A stretch of DNA of 50,754 bases from Flavobacterium sp. (GCA_023259675.1 JALRGT010000018.1:1-50754); one strand, 5' to 3'; positions 23,816 to 33,602 are shown, numbered from the stretch's first letter. Translations and numbers: made by a program. Notes: generated by a model not told the origin, from the letters alone.

Positions 23816-24526
23816 TTAAACTTTTATGAACGAGGTCATCGAATCTTTTTGCGCCACCAAGTCATGATGCATTATAATTACTTTATTTTTTTCGAAAATT
23901 GACTGGGTAATACTCACCGTTTTCATTTCCTGATTCCGATTGATAACCAATCCATTTTCTTGATTTCCCTCCTCTGCGTACCGATGAAACTGAAACATTT
24001 CGGTTTCGGAAATTTCGGGTGTTACATCCAAAAAAGTGTAAAACCAATTCGCTCGTTTCTCTCGGACAGATTGCGGATATAAAGTTGATGAGGACCAAAT
24101 ATGGTTTTTATTCCCGTCCATAACGATGGTTTCTTTCTCCATCCCATTCCACCGCAATTGAAAAAGACTTTCATTTTGATACAAAACCAAAGTAAAAGGC
24201 TCAATGTTATCCAAATTAATTTCGTCCCAAAAATCTCTTGGTGATTCACTTCCAATCATTTCCAGAACAATCAATCCTCTACTTTTTCTGTACGGCAATT
24301 TAACAATATGCTTTTCATTGGCACCATTCAACAACACCAAAATGGTTCCATTATCATCCACCACATACCAGGTTCCTCCAGCTTTGGGGTCTTTGGGATA
24401 AATGACGTTTTTGCCCTTTACGATATAATTTTTGGGAGGGATTGCATTCGGTCGAATTACCTTTTCATCCCGATTGGATGTAATGACAATTTTATCGACT
24501 GTTTTTACAAAAGTTACTGTGCACAT
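23816..24526 (-). CDS. NRDE/TANGO2-family protein
   Basis: The N-terminus MCTVTFVKTVDKIVITSNRDE holds the NRDE motif and a cysteine at position 2, as in the Ntn-hydrolase-like TANGO2 family, in which Cys2 would be the nucleophile after methionine removal. The 236-residue length is typical. Substrate unknown; TANGO2 proteins have been linked to heme and acyl-CoA handling in other organisms. The start overlaps the upstream DinB-like gene by 13 bases. Confidence 0.82.
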   Translation of the reverse strand: MCTVTFVKTVDKIVITSNRDEKVIRPNAIPPKNYIVKGKNVIYPKDPKAGGTWYVVDDNGTILVLLNGANEKHIVKLPYRKSRGLIVLEMIGSESPRDFWDEINLDNIEPFTLVLYQNESLFQLRWNGMEKETIVMDGNKNHIWSSSTLYPQSVREKRANWFYTFLDVTPEISETEMFQFHRYAEEGNQENGLVINRNQEMKTVSITQSIFEKNKVIIMHHDLVAQKDSMTSFIKV

Positions 24527-25002
24527 TGATTTCTATATTCGATTGTGGAACGGGCAATTCCAAATTTTTCATTGACATTAATCGATTCATATTGCAAAAG
24601 AGCTACTTTTATTAATGCTTGGTGATGAATGCAATGCTCTAAATTATAAAGCAATTCCCTGAAATAGTTACTCTCTATTCGGAGTTCTTCTCCATCAATA
24701 ATTTGCTGTAATTCTAATTTTTTATTTTCTTTTTCCAAAGAATTTTGAACTTCCCGAATCTGATTAATGGCAAAATCGGTGTCGGTTTGAACTTGTTTAT
24801 TTCTTGGCCTTTTGTCATAATTTACAATCCCCGAATCATAATTAATTTCCAAACACTGAAACATTTCAATAACATGTCTAGTATGTTCCCCAATGGTAGA
24901 ATTACTCAATGAAGTACAAGGCTTGGCATAATCTGAATTTGGTATTTGAAGAAGCAAATGAACCAATTCATTCAAACTGGAATTTATCGAAGGTATTAGC
25001 AT
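24514..25002 (-). CDS. DinB-like (DUF664-type) four-helix protein
   Basis: The 162-residue helical protein has the metal-binding histidines of the DinB/YfiT superfamily: HTRHVIEM in helix 2 and HCIHHQALI in helix 4. Members act as metal-dependent thiol transferases or hydrolases; the role here is not known. Its 3' end overlaps the NRDE gene by 13 bases, and a DoxX gene ends 1 base upstream, so these small genes form one operon. Confidence 0.75.
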   Translation of the reverse strand: MLIPSINSSLNELVHLLLQIPNSDYAKPCTSLSNSTIGEHTRHVIEMFQCLEINYDSGIVNYDKRPRNKQVQTDTDFAINQIREVQNSLEKENKKLELQQIIDGEELRIESNYFRELLYNLEHCIHHQALIKVALLQYESINVNEKFGIARSTIEYRNQCAQ

Positions 25003-25003
25003 A

Positions 25004-25393
25004 TTAGAATTTTAATTTCAATAAATTAAACACTTTACTTTTATTTTGATATACCAAAGTAGCACAACAAGAAAAAACAACTAGCGCCATTATAAATAGC
25101 GTTCCTCCATCGTTTTGCACTTCAATCCCTAAAACAGTAAGATGGGAAGCAATTGCTCCCGTCATTACCCCTAGCCCTATTAGAGCTCCAATATAAGAAG
25201 TCCTTGGAATTAAAATCAAAATGGCAGCCGTTAATTCGGCAATACCTGTGGCGATTCTTCCAAAAGGTTCCATACCCAAAGTAGAAAAAATATAAACGCT
25301 TTCTTCGGATGCCGTAAATTTAAAAAACAAAGTTTGTGAAAAAATTACTGCCACAACAATACGCAATAACCAAGTTACAGTTTGTGATTTCAT
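25004..25393 (-). CDS. DoxX-family small membrane protein
   Basis: The 129-residue protein has four hydrophobic helices. Family features include FFKFTASEESVYIFSTLG after helix 1 and GIAELTAAILILIP in helix 2. DoxX-like proteins are linked to thiosulfate:quinone oxidoreductase and to membrane redox stress. The peroxiredoxin-like gene immediately upstream fits a redox context. Confidence 0.8.
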   Translation of the reverse strand: MKSQTVTWLLRIVVAVIFSQTLFFKFTASEESVYIFSTLGMEPFGRIATGIAELTAAILILIPRTSYIGALIGLGVMTGAIASHLTVLGIEVQNDGGTLFIMALVVFSCCATLVYQNKSKVFNLLKLKF

Positions 25394-25417
25394 GATTTCT
25401 GATTTTTTATAGTTAGA

Positions 25418-26020
25418 CTATTTTTCCTTTAATGCTTTTGCGGCGGCCACCAACAAATCATTTGAAATTCGGTGTTTATAATCGGGAGCGATAAATTCAA
25501 ACTCGATTTCGCCCTTTAAATTTACAATAAAAACAGATGGAACCGGCAAGAAAGTAGTATTTACACCCTCTGAACCTTTGGCTATAACACTCTCATAATT
25601 TTTAGGTGCTTCAAAAGCAATCCCTACTGATTGAGCCAATTCTCCTTTACTGTCAGACAATAAAAGATAGTTCACTTTGTCTTTTTCCTCTGTCACTTTT
25701 AGATTCTTTGGAGCGTCGGGACTTATGGCAATAATTTGGTAACCCAGTTCCAATAATTCAGCTTCCGCTTCTCCTAATGCTGCCAAATGCAGATTACAAT
25801 ACGGACACCAACCACCGCGATAAAAAACTAAAATGGTTCTTTTTTCTTTAAATAATTTGGATAAACGCACCTCTTCATTGTCTATCGATTTTAGATTTAC
25901 ATCCGGTATTTTTTCACCTATTAGTAATGGTGAAATATCTGTCGCCGTTTTCGGCAAAATCTGTTGCCCATTTACCAACGAACCAATCACTAAGAATGCC
26001 ATGCAAAATATAGTTTTCAT
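25418..26020 (-). CDS. Secreted peroxiredoxin-like (AhpC/TSA) thioredoxin-fold protein
   Basis: A signal peptide (about residues 1-18, ending VNGQ) places the 200-residue protein outside the cytoplasm. The thioredoxin-fold active site is FYRGGWC72PYC75, combining the RGGWCPYC context of bacterioferritin-comigratory/AhpC-like proteins with a CXXC. It could reduce peroxides or act as a thiol-disulfide oxidoreductase. The DoxX gene follows after 24 bases. The Crp/Fnr regulator gene lies upstream on the same strand and may control the operon. Confidence 0.8.
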   Translation of the reverse strand: MKTIFCMAFLVIGSLVNGQQILPKTATDISPLLIGEKIPDVNLKSIDNEEVRLSKLFKEKRTILVFYRGGWCPYCNLHLAALGEAEAELLELGYQIIAISPDAPKNLKVTEEKDKVNYLLLSDSKGELAQSVGIAFEAPKNYESVIAKGSEGVNTTFLPVPSVFIVNLKGEIEFEFIAPDYKHRISNDLLVAAAKALKEK

Positions 26021-26086
26021 AATTTTCTATTTATTTTTCAGTAAAGTTACTGCCCTCAATATTTAAACATTGTCGGCTAGTTTACA

Positions 26087-26764
26087 TTACAGCTGATTTA
26101 TGTTATTTATGATAATCTCTTTTCGATTATAGACTAAAATTCCGTTGGTTTCCATTTCGTTGAGTAATTGAGTCGCCGTTTGTCTTGAAGTACAAATAAT
26201 TTGTGCAATATCATTTTGAGTCAGATAATTTTCAATGACCACTTTATTGTCTGTTCTACTTCCTTCTTTCTCCGCCCAATCTTTTAGAAACTGAAACAAT
26301 CGGGTTCGCGCATCTTTAGAAATTAAATTGGAATAACTATTTTTAATGCGCTTCATCTTTAAACCCACAAATTTGGTATAAGACAAAGCCAGACTTGGAT
26401 TTCGCAATAATAAATCTTCAAAATCAGACAACAGAAAACTACAAATCACCACATCATCCGAAAGTACTTTAGCGTATTCATTGGATTGATTGTCTGTTTC
26501 TAAAGTTAGTTCCCCAAACAAATCGCCTTTTTGAATAATATCTTTTATGGTTTCGTTGCCTTCTTCGTCTACTGCAACAATTTTGATATTTCCTTTTTTG
26601 AGCAAAAAGATTCTAGGCACTTCCGAAGAAGAAAAATAGATAATTTCTCCTTTATTGGCTTTTTTAAACCCCGTGATGATGCACAATTGTTTTATTTGCG
26701 AAAAACTCAAAGTACGAAACAATTTATGATCGCGTAGATACCAATATTTTAAATCTTCATACAT
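26087..26764 (-). CDS. Crp/Fnr-family transcriptional regulator
   Basis: The 225-residue protein has an N-terminal cNMP-binding beta-roll (GEIIYFSSSEV, KGDLFGELTL) and a C-terminal winged helix whose recognition region is LTQNDIAQIICTSRQTATQL (about 182-200). No N-terminal cysteine cluster is seen, so it is not an FNR-type oxygen sensor by iron-sulfur cluster. Its position upstream of the peroxiredoxin-DoxX operon hints at control of stress genes. Confidence 0.88.
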   Translation of the reverse strand: MYEDLKYWYLRDHKLFRTLSFSQIKQLCIITGFKKANKGEIIYFSSSEVPRIFLLKKGNIKIVAVDEEGNETIKDIIQKGDLFGELTLETDNQSNEYAKVLSDDVVICSFLLSDFEDLLLRNPSLALSYTKFVGLKMKRIKNSYSNLISKDARTRLFQFLKDWAEKEGSRTDNKVVIENYLTQNDIAQIICTSRQTATQLLNEMETNGILVYNRKEIIINNINQL

Positions 26765-26811
26765 ATAAGAAAAGTCTTTGGGTAAATGTAGTATTTTTTT
26801 GAATTAAAAAA

Positions 26812-27951
26812 CTAAGAAACCAAAGATCTAGAAATCACAATTCGTTGAATTTCTGAAGTCCCTTCATAAATTTGGGTAATTTTTGCATCGCGCATCATAC
26901 GCTCCACATGATATTCGGCGACATAGCCATTTCCTCCATGAATCTGTACGGCCTCGATTGTCGTGTCCATCGCAGTTTGGGATGCAAACAATTTAGCCAT
27001 TGCACTAGATTGTGAAATATCTTTTCCTTCTTCTTTTTCTATAGCCGCCTTGTAACATAACATTTTGGCCGCCATGATTTGAGTTGCCATATCGGCCAAT
27101 TTAAAAGCAATCGCCTGATGTTTGATAATTTCTTTTCCAAATGTTTTACGCACTTGAGCATATTTTAAAGCCAATTCATAGGCGCCTGTAGCAATTCCTA
27201 AAGCTTGCGATGCGATTCCGATGCGCCCTCCGTTGAGAACTTCCATCGCAAAATGGAATCCGAACCCATCTGCACCAATTCTATTTTCTTTGGGTACTTT
27301 TACGTCATTAAACTGTAAAGAATGGGTATCGGAACCTCGTATCCCCATTTTTTTTTCCTTGGGTCCCACAACAAAACCACCCCATTCTTTTTCTACTATA
27401 AAAGCATTGATTCCGTTATGTCCTTTTCCCAGATCGGTTTGCGCCATTACAATATACACGGATGCCGAAGAACCGTTGGTAATCCAATTTTTGGTTCCAT
27501 TCAACACATAATAATCTCCTTTATCTATAGCCGTCGTTTTTTGGGAAGTGGCATCGGAGCCAGCCTCGGGTTCCGACAAACAAAACGCTCCCAGAATTTC
27601 TCCTTTGGCAAGCGGCACCAAATACTTCATTTTTTGTTCCTCATTGCAATATTTCTCCATTCCGGAACACACTAAGGAATTATTCACCGACATAATTACC
27701 GCTGCAGAGGCATCCACTTTGGCAATTTCGGTCATCGCCAACACATAGGAAAGACAATCCAAACCGGAACCGCCATATTTGGGTTCGACCATCATTCCTA
27801 AAAAGCCCAGTTCTGCCATTTTCTTTACCTGCTCTACAGGGAATTTGGAAAACTCATCTCTTTCTATAACATCCGGCAACAATTCGTTTTGAGCAAAATC
27901 TCTAGCGGCTTGTTGAATCATCAACTGTTCTTCGGTTAAATTAAAATCCAT
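26812..27951 (-). CDS. Acyl-CoA dehydrogenase
   Basis: The 379-residue flavoprotein introduces the alpha-beta double bond into acyl-CoAs. The FAD-binding CLSEPEAGSDA and NWITNGSSAS regions and the C-terminal catalytic-base motif QIYEGTSEIQR (glutamate in YEGT) are intact. The sequence is closest in feel to short/branched-chain acyl-CoA dehydrogenases of Bacteroidota. It is transcribed alone, divergent from anmK. Confidence 0.93.
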   Translation of the reverse strand: MDFNLTEEQLMIQQAARDFAQNELLPDVIERDEFSKFPVEQVKKMAELGFLGMMVEPKYGGSGLDCLSYVLAMTEIAKVDASAAVIMSVNNSLVCSGMEKYCNEEQKMKYLVPLAKGEILGAFCLSEPEAGSDATSQKTTAIDKGDYYVLNGTKNWITNGSSASVYIVMAQTDLGKGHNGINAFIVEKEWGGFVVGPKEKKMGIRGSDTHSLQFNDVKVPKENRIGADGFGFHFAMEVLNGGRIGIASQALGIATGAYELALKYAQVRKTFGKEIIKHQAIAFKLADMATQIMAAKMLCYKAAIEKEEGKDISQSSAMAKLFASQTAMDTTIEAVQIHGGNGYVAEYHVERMMRDAKITQIYEGTSEIQRIVISRSLVS

Positions 27952-28144
27952 AATGATTCTCTATTTTAATTAAAATCAACTTTGTAAAACCTTGTTTAGA
28001 TATGATAAAGTTTTATTTCAAATATTCTTGATACAATTATTGAAAATTGTATTTGTGTTATCTAAATTTACTTACTTTTATTTTAAAAACCAGCAAACTT
28101 TTTTTTATTTTAAAAATACCACAACTGACCTCTCCGAATTATTC

Positions 28145-29212
28145 ATGGAAAAAGATTTATATAATGTAATTGGCGTCATGTCCGGAACTTCATTGGACGG
28201 AATTGATTTAGCCCATATTGAATTTAAGATTAAAGATAACCAATGGTCTTTTACAATTCTAGAATGTGACACCGTTGGATACAGTTCCGATTGGATTTTA
28301 AAACTAAAAAATGCCGTTGATTTTTCGGATACCGAACTGAAAATTTTAAATCAAGAATACACCAAATTGCTTGGAACCATTATTTCTGAATTCATTTCAA
28401 AACATCAAATAACGAATTTAGATGCAGTATGTTCTCATGGCCATACCATTTTACACCAACCGCAAAACGGATTCACGTTGCAAATTGGCAATTTACCCGA
28501 AATCGCAACGCTCACCCAACAAACCGTAGTTTGTGATTTTAGGGTACAGGATGTACAACTGGGAGGTCAAGGCGCCCCGTTGGTTCCCATTGGCGACCAA
28601 ATTTTATTTTCAGAATATGATTACTGCTTGAATTTAGGTGGTTTTTCTAATATTTCTTTTGAAGAAAATGGCAATCGGATTGCTTTTGATATTTCGCCAG
28701 TGAATACGGTATTGAATTTTTATTCGAATCAATTAGGAAGAGATTACGATGATAAAGGACAAATCTCCAAAACGGGAAAACGCCATAAACACTTGTTGGA
28801 AGAACTGAACAGTTTGGATTTTTATCAAAAAAAACACCCCAAATCACTCGGATTTGAATTTGTAAAGGAAATTATCTTGCCCATTATAGAAAGCTATCCC
28901 ATTTCTACAGAAGACAAATTGAGAACTTTTACCGAACACATTGCCATACAAACCGCTTTGGCGTTAAACGGAAGCAAAAAAAATCTATTGATAACCGGCG
29001 GTGGCGCCTACAATGATTTTCTTATCGAACGGATTCAACATTATCTTCCAAATTCAAAAATCATCATTCCTTCAAAAAAGATTTTAGAATTTAAAGAAGC
29101 ATTGATTTTTGCCTTGCTGGGCGTTTTAAAATTACGCAATGAAATTAACGTTTTGAGTTCGGTTACAGGAGCAACAAAAGACCACAGTTCCGGAATTATT
29201 TATAAAAAATAG
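28145..29212 (+). CDS. anmK: Anhydro-N-acetylmuramic acid kinase
   Basis: AnmK cleaves and phosphorylates 1,6-anhydroMurNAc during cell-wall recycling. The N-terminal phosphate-binding motif GVMSGTSLDGID (10-21) is diagnostic, with VCDFRVQDVQLGGQGAPLVP (in parts) and the ATP-site ITGGGAYN further on. The start at 28145 gives 355 residues; the open frame runs back to 27992 but codes for an AT-rich hydrophobic stretch that is not part of the family. Confidence 0.93.
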   Translation: MEKDLYNVIGVMSGTSLDGIDLAHIEFKIKDNQWSFTILECDTVGYSSDWILKLKNAVDFSDTELKILNQEYTKLLGTIISEFISKHQITNLDAVCSHGHTILHQPQNGFTLQIGNLPEIATLTQQTVVCDFRVQDVQLGGQGAPLVPIGDQILFSEYDYCLNLGGFSNISFEENGNRIAFDISPVNTVLNFYSNQLGRDYDDKGQISKTGKRHKHLLEELNSLDFYQKKHPKSLGFEFVKEIILPIIESYPISTEDKLRTFTEHIAIQTALALNGSKKNLLITGGGAYNDFLIERIQHYLPNSKIIIPSKKILEFKEALIFALLGVLKLRNEINVLSSVTGATKDHSSGIIYKK

Positions 29213-29357
29213 TCGCTTTTGATTATAATTATTTAGCAAATAGCTTTTTCATTAGAAATCAAATTTTAGAAAAACAATGCTGACTTTCCTGAAACCACCT
29301 AAAACATTTATAAAAAAGTTACTTCAATCTTAAATCGGAATTGTAACTCTATTTAAT

Positions 29358-29365
29358 TACTTTTG
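29358..29365 (+). promoter_or_regulatory. -7-like element (TACTTTTG) upstream of exbB
   Basis: TACTTTTG fits TAnnTTTG 70 bases before exbB. A TTG occurs only 14 bases upstream, closer than usual, so this is a tentative promoter. Confidence 0.35.
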
Positions 29366-29435
29366 TTTCGCGTTAAATCGGAACAAATAACAATATTTAT
29401 AATACATTAGCGTTCCATTACTAAATAAAATTTGT

Positions 29436-30140
29436 ATGAGTATATTGCTTCAAACAGACACTTTATCTGTTGCACAAGAAAGTTTAGCCGAAACGGTTCC
29501 CGTTGAAAAAACCTTATCCATTATTGAATTATTAACTACCGGAGGATTAGCCGGTCAGATTATCATGACGGCCTTATTCCTAATGTTCTTTGTAGCATTA
29601 TATCTTTATTTTGAGCGCTTGATGGCTATTAAATCGGCCTCAAAAATTGACCCGAATTTCATGAACCAGATTCGCGACAATATCAGAAACGGCCGCATCG
29701 ACAATGCTAAAATGGCTTGCGCGCACTCGCTTTCGCCAGTTGCACGACTAATTGAGAAAGGAATTTCAAGAATTGGAAAGCCTTTGGATGACATCAATAC
29801 AGCCATTGAAAATGCAGGAAAATTAGAAATATATAAACTGGAAAAAAACGTAAGTATGTTGGCCACCATTTCTGGAGCCGGTCCTATGACTGGGTTTCTT
29901 GGAACGGTTGTTGGTATGATTCAGGCTTTCCACAAAATGGCCAGTTCTGGCGGACAAATTGAAGTAGGAGCCCTTTCTGAAGGGATTTATACAGCCATGA
30001 CCACCACCGTTGTTGGATTGGTTGTTGGAATCATTGCCTATGTAGGCTACAATCATTTAGTGGTAAAAACAGATAAAATTGTACACCAAATGGAAGCCAA
30101 TGCCGTAGACTTTTTGGACTTATTAAACGACCCAGCTTAG
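29436..30140 (+). CDS. exbB: ExbB/TolQ-family proton channel subunit
   Basis: The 234-residue inner-membrane protein has three transmembrane helices (about 37-60, 140-165, 180-205). The MotA/TolQ/ExbB signature is in LATISGAGPMTGFLGTVVGMI and in AMTTTVVGLVVGI. With ExbD it uses the proton gradient to energise TonB. exbD begins one base after its stop and a TonB-like gene follows, so the full energy-transduction set is in one operon. Confidence 0.92.
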   Translation: MSILLQTDTLSVAQESLAETVPVEKTLSIIELLTTGGLAGQIIMTALFLMFFVALYLYFERLMAIKSASKIDPNFMNQIRDNIRNGRIDNAKMACAHSLSPVARLIEKGISRIGKPLDDINTAIENAGKLEIYKLEKNVSMLATISGAGPMTGFLGTVVGMIQAFHKMASSGGQIEVGALSEGIYTAMTTTVVGLVVGIIAYVGYNHLVVKTDKIVHQMEANAVDFLDLLNDPA

Positions 30141-30141
30141 T

Positions 30142-30534
30142 ATGAATTTAAGAGGAAGAAATAAAGTTAGCCCCGAATTTAACATGTCGTCCATGACTGA
30201 CATTGTTTTTCTGTTATTGATTTTTTTCATGCTGACTTCCACAATGGTCACCACAAACGCCTTGGACTTGATCTTACCAAAAGCAAAAGGAAAAACAGAC
30301 AGCAACAAAAACATTGCGGTAAGCATCAATAAAAAAATGGAATTTTTCATTGATAAAGAACCTGTTTCAGAAACAGATATCGAATCAAAATTGATTTCTT
30401 TATTTGCAGCCGATAAGTCAAAATCCCTGATTTTAAGAGCTGAAGAAGGAGTTCCTATTGAAAAAGCAGTACAAATATTGGATATCGCCAATAGAAATCA
30501 AATTAAAGTTGTTCTGGCCGTAAGACCAAAATAA
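30142..30534 (+). CDS. exbD: ExbD/TolR-family protein
   Basis: The 130-residue protein has a short cytoplasmic tail, one transmembrane helix carrying the essential aspartate (SSMTDIVFLLLIFFML), and a periplasmic TolR-like domain. It follows exbB by one base and works with it as the proton-driven motor for TonB. Confidence 0.92.
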   Translation: MNLRGRNKVSPEFNMSSMTDIVFLLLIFFMLTSTMVTTNALDLILPKAKGKTDSNKNIAVSINKKMEFFIDKEPVSETDIESKLISLFAADKSKSLILRAEEGVPIEKAVQILDIANRNQIKVVLAVRPK

Positions 30535-30569
30535 TTAAAATTGACTTTCAAAAAACAGACCTATTCTAC

Positions 30570-31361
30570 ATGAAATATTTAGAAACAGAAGAAGAAAAAA
30601 AATCATTTGCTATCACAACTATTCTATTTGTGATCATGTTTTTTCTTTTCTTTTATTTAGGTTTAACCTATTTAGACCCTCCGCCTGAAAATGGTATTGC
30701 CATCAATTTTGGAACAACCGAATTCGGACAAGGAGATAAACAACCCACGGAAGCCATTCGGTCTGCGCCAAAAGCGACCGCTGTGAAACAAGCAAAATCG
30801 AGTCCTGAGGATGTTTTATCTCAAGACATAGAAGAAGCGGTGGTCATGAAACAATCTAAAAAAACGCAACCGAATAAACAAATTGCCGAGGAAGAAGTAA
30901 AACCGAAACCGAAAGCAAATCCACAACCTTCCAAAAGTACTTCTGACGCTTTATCGAGTTTAATTAACGGACCTAAATCTGACGGAAAAGCCAAAGGAGG
31001 AGAAGGTAATGATTCCCAAGCCGGAGACAAAGGAAGTTTAAGCGGTGACCCATACGCCAACAGCTATTACGGTTCCGGAAGCGGAAACGGCACTGGATGG
31101 GGATTAAACGGAAGAAAGATTAGCAGCCGAGGAAAAGAAATCCAAAAATGTAATGAAACAGGAACTGTAGTGGTTCAAATTACCGTAAACCAAAACGGAA
31201 ATGTGATTGCCGCCAAATACACGAAAGGAACAACTAATACCAATCCATGCCTCATAGAACCAGCTTTGGCTACTGCAAGAAAATACAAATGGCAAGCCGA
31301 TGCCAATGCACCCGAAACACAAATTGGCTTCATCACCGTTAATTTCAAATTAGGCGAATAA
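30570..31361 (+). CDS. TonB-like energy transducer
   Basis: The 263-residue protein has one N-terminal transmembrane helix (about 14-34), a Lys/Pro/Gln-rich periplasmic spacer, a glycine-rich stretch (GKAKGGEGNDSQAGD, then YYGSGSGNGTGWG) and a C-terminal TonB-type domain (TGTVVVQITVNQNGNVIAAKYTKG to the end). The glycine-rich linker is typical of Bacteroidota TonB relatives. It probably serves TonB-dependent receptors such as the one at 35215-37590. Confidence 0.85.
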   Translation: MKYLETEEEKKSFAITTILFVIMFFLFFYLGLTYLDPPPENGIAINFGTTEFGQGDKQPTEAIRSAPKATAVKQAKSSPEDVLSQDIEEAVVMKQSKKTQPNKQIAEEEVKPKPKANPQPSKSTSDALSSLINGPKSDGKAKGGEGNDSQAGDKGSLSGDPYANSYYGSGSGNGTGWGLNGRKISSRGKEIQKCNETGTVVVQITVNQNGNVIAAKYTKGTTNTNPCLIEPALATARKYKWQADANAPETQIGFITVNFKLGE

Positions 31362-31409
31362 AATCGATTTTGAAAATTATCGAGTTGTTCAAAAATATTT
31401 CCATCAAAA

Positions 31410-32636
31410 ATGAACTATCAAGAAACTACCGAATGGATGTTTAAGCAACTTCCGATGTACCAACTTCAGGGAGCATCCGCTTATAAAAAAGACCTAACCA
31501 ACATCTATTTACTGGAAGATCATCTTGGTAATCCCCATCAAAATTTAAAATGCATTCATGTAGCTGGCACCAACGGCAAAGGTTCTACCTCGCATATGTT
31601 GGCATCTGTTCTTCAAGAATCGGGGTATAAGGTCGGACTATATACTTCTCCACATCTCAAAGATTTTAGGGAACGTATAAAAATTAACGGTCTGGAAATT
31701 CCTGAAAACGAAGTTTGTGATTTCATCAATTCCAACAAAGATTTTTTTGAAACCAACGAGATCAGTTTTTTTGAAATGACCGTTGGACTTGCTTTTGACT
31801 ATTTCGCCAAAGAAAAAGTAGACGTTGCCATTATAGAAGTAGGAATGGGTGGTCGACTTGATGCTACTAATATCATTACGCCACTTGTTTCCGTAATCAC
31901 GAATATTGCACTGGATCACACCCAATTTTTAGGCAACACCATGGAAGCTATTGCAATCGAAAAAGCCGGAATTATCAAACCAAACATTCCAGTCATCATT
32001 GGAGAATATACACCAAAAACAAAACCTGTTTTTTTGGCTAAAGCCAATGAAAATCATTCTGAAATCTATTTTGCTTCTGATTTAATTACAGAAAATCCTC
32101 CCTCCGATTTATTGGGAGAATATCAAATTCACAATAAGAAAACGGTATTACAAACACTTCAACTTTTAAACCAACAAAACGAATTTGTTATCTCTCCTGC
32201 AAACATCAAAAATGGCTTATTACATGTGGTAAAAAACACAGGACTCCTTGGACGATGGCAACAATTAGGCGAATTCCCAAAAATAATTTGTGATACCGCC
32301 CACAACAAAAATGGGTTGGAAATTGTACTCGACCAAATTCAAAAAGAACAATTTGAAAATTTGCATATCGTTTTAGGAGTGGTAAACGATAAAGATTTAG
32401 ATGAAATCTTGCCTTTATTTCCAAAAAATGCTTTTTACTATTTTTGCAAACCCAATATCCCTAGAGGTTTAGATGCTAAAATCCTTCAAGAAAAAGCAAA
32501 GAGACACGGTCTTAACGGAAACACTTATAGTTCTGTAAACGAAGCTTTCGTTTCAGCAAAGAAAAACTCCACAAAAAACGATTTCATTTACATTGGCGGT
32601 AGCACCTTTGTAGTTGCGGAAACACTGGTAATCTAA
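31410..32636 (+). CDS. folC: Bifunctional folylpolyglutamate synthase / dihydrofolate synthase
   Basis: FolC adds glutamate to folates (and to dihydropteroate when bifunctional). The 408-residue Mur-ligase-fold protein has the P-loop AGTNGKGST (52-60), the omega-loop TSPHLKDFRERI and the domain-joining VGMGGRLDATNI. The C-terminal domain has ICDTAHNKNG. It follows the tonB-like gene by 48 bases and is probably in the same transcript. Confidence 0.94.
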   Translation: MNYQETTEWMFKQLPMYQLQGASAYKKDLTNIYLLEDHLGNPHQNLKCIHVAGTNGKGSTSHMLASVLQESGYKVGLYTSPHLKDFRERIKINGLEIPENEVCDFINSNKDFFETNEISFFEMTVGLAFDYFAKEKVDVAIIEVGMGGRLDATNIITPLVSVITNIALDHTQFLGNTMEAIAIEKAGIIKPNIPVIIGEYTPKTKPVFLAKANENHSEIYFASDLITENPPSDLLGEYQIHNKKTVLQTLQLLNQQNEFVISPANIKNGLLHVVKNTGLLGRWQQLGEFPKIICDTAHNKNGLEIVLDQIQKEQFENLHIVLGVVNDKDLDEILPLFPKNAFYYFCKPNIPRGLDAKILQEKAKRHGLNGNTYSSVNEAFVSAKKNSTKNDFIYIGGSTFVVAETLVI

Positions 32637-32747
32637 AAATTTATCATCGAATCTTAAAAAAAATCAATTTCTGTTAACATTTTGATTTTTAATGTTTTAA
32701 ATTTAACATGCTTTTTTAAAATTTAACCATTAAATACAAAATTTATC

Positions 32748-33548
32748 ATGAAAAAAAACAGAAATTTAGTATTTGGACCGTTATTATTTTTAACTCTCCT
32801 GATAGGCCTGAATATTCAAGCCCAAGAAGAATCCGACGCTGTATATATTACAGTGACAACCTTACACCGCAATCTAAGTAATCCCGACAGAACAGAATGG
32901 GCAAAAGTAGAACAGGAATATTTTGATAAAGTTACCAGTAAAAACGATTTGATAATTGGTTCTGACATCCTGACTCACTATTACACCGGAAATAGCACGG
33001 AAATCTTGCACGTTTATGCCTATAGAACATGGGAAGATATTGAAAAATCGGCCGCAATTACGGAGGATTTAATCAATAAAGCTTGGCCAGTCGAAAATGA
33101 TAAAAAAGCCTTTTTCGAGAAATACAAAAGTTTTTATGACTCAATGCACTCTGATGAAATCTATCAATCTGTACTCCAACCCATGATGCCAACCAATCCT
33201 TCCAAAGAACCTATGCTGGTTTATATAAAAAAATCACAAATGGCAACCAAGAAACTAGGTGAAGCGCTCAAAGAATACAACGAAAAAGTAACCTTTAAGA
33301 ATCCCTATATAAAAGCCTATTATCCTCAACGTCATTCATGGGGATCCGACAGCAGAGATTTTGTTGAAGCCTTTTTTTATGACTCTTTAGCCGATTTGGA
33401 AAAATCAAACGATACAGAAGAGGAATTAATAGAAGCTGCTTGGCCCATAGAAGCAAACAGAAAACTATTTTTGGAAGATTTAAAGAAATCATTTACCGGA
33501 ATTCATGGGGATTATCTTTATTTAAACATGCCTTCATTATCCAAATAA
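32748..33548 (+). CDS. Secreted protein with two tandem alpha-beta repeats
   Basis: After a signal peptide (cleavage near IQAQ), the 266-residue protein shows an internal duplication. One half has HVYAYRTWEDIEKS then NKAWPVENDKKAFFEKYKSF; the other has EAFFYDSLADLEKS then EAAWPIEANRKLFLEDLKKS. Each half looks like a ferredoxin-like dimeric alpha-beta-barrel unit of the kind found in ABM/EthD proteins, so the protein may mimic a dimer. No catalytic residue is evident and the function is unknown. It stands alone with a terminator behind it. Confidence 0.65.
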   Translation: MKKNRNLVFGPLLFLTLLIGLNIQAQEESDAVYITVTTLHRNLSNPDRTEWAKVEQEYFDKVTSKNDLIIGSDILTHYYTGNSTEILHVYAYRTWEDIEKSAAITEDLINKAWPVENDKKAFFEKYKSFYDSMHSDEIYQSVLQPMMPTNPSKEPMLVYIKKSQMATKKLGEALKEYNEKVTFKNPYIKAYYPQRHSWGSDSRDFVEAFFYDSLADLEKSNDTEEELIEAAWPIEANRKLFLEDLKKSFTGIHGDYLYLNMPSLSK

Positions 33549-33569
33549 CAAACATTTACCGCCCACATA

Positions 33570-33602
33570 AAACATCATTTATTCAAAATAAATGATGTTT
33601 TT
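33570..33602 (+). terminator. Intrinsic terminator after the duplicated-domain secreted protein
   Basis: A perfect 14-bp stem (33570-33583 with 33587-33600) with a 3-base loop ends in five T residues. Confidence 0.75.
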
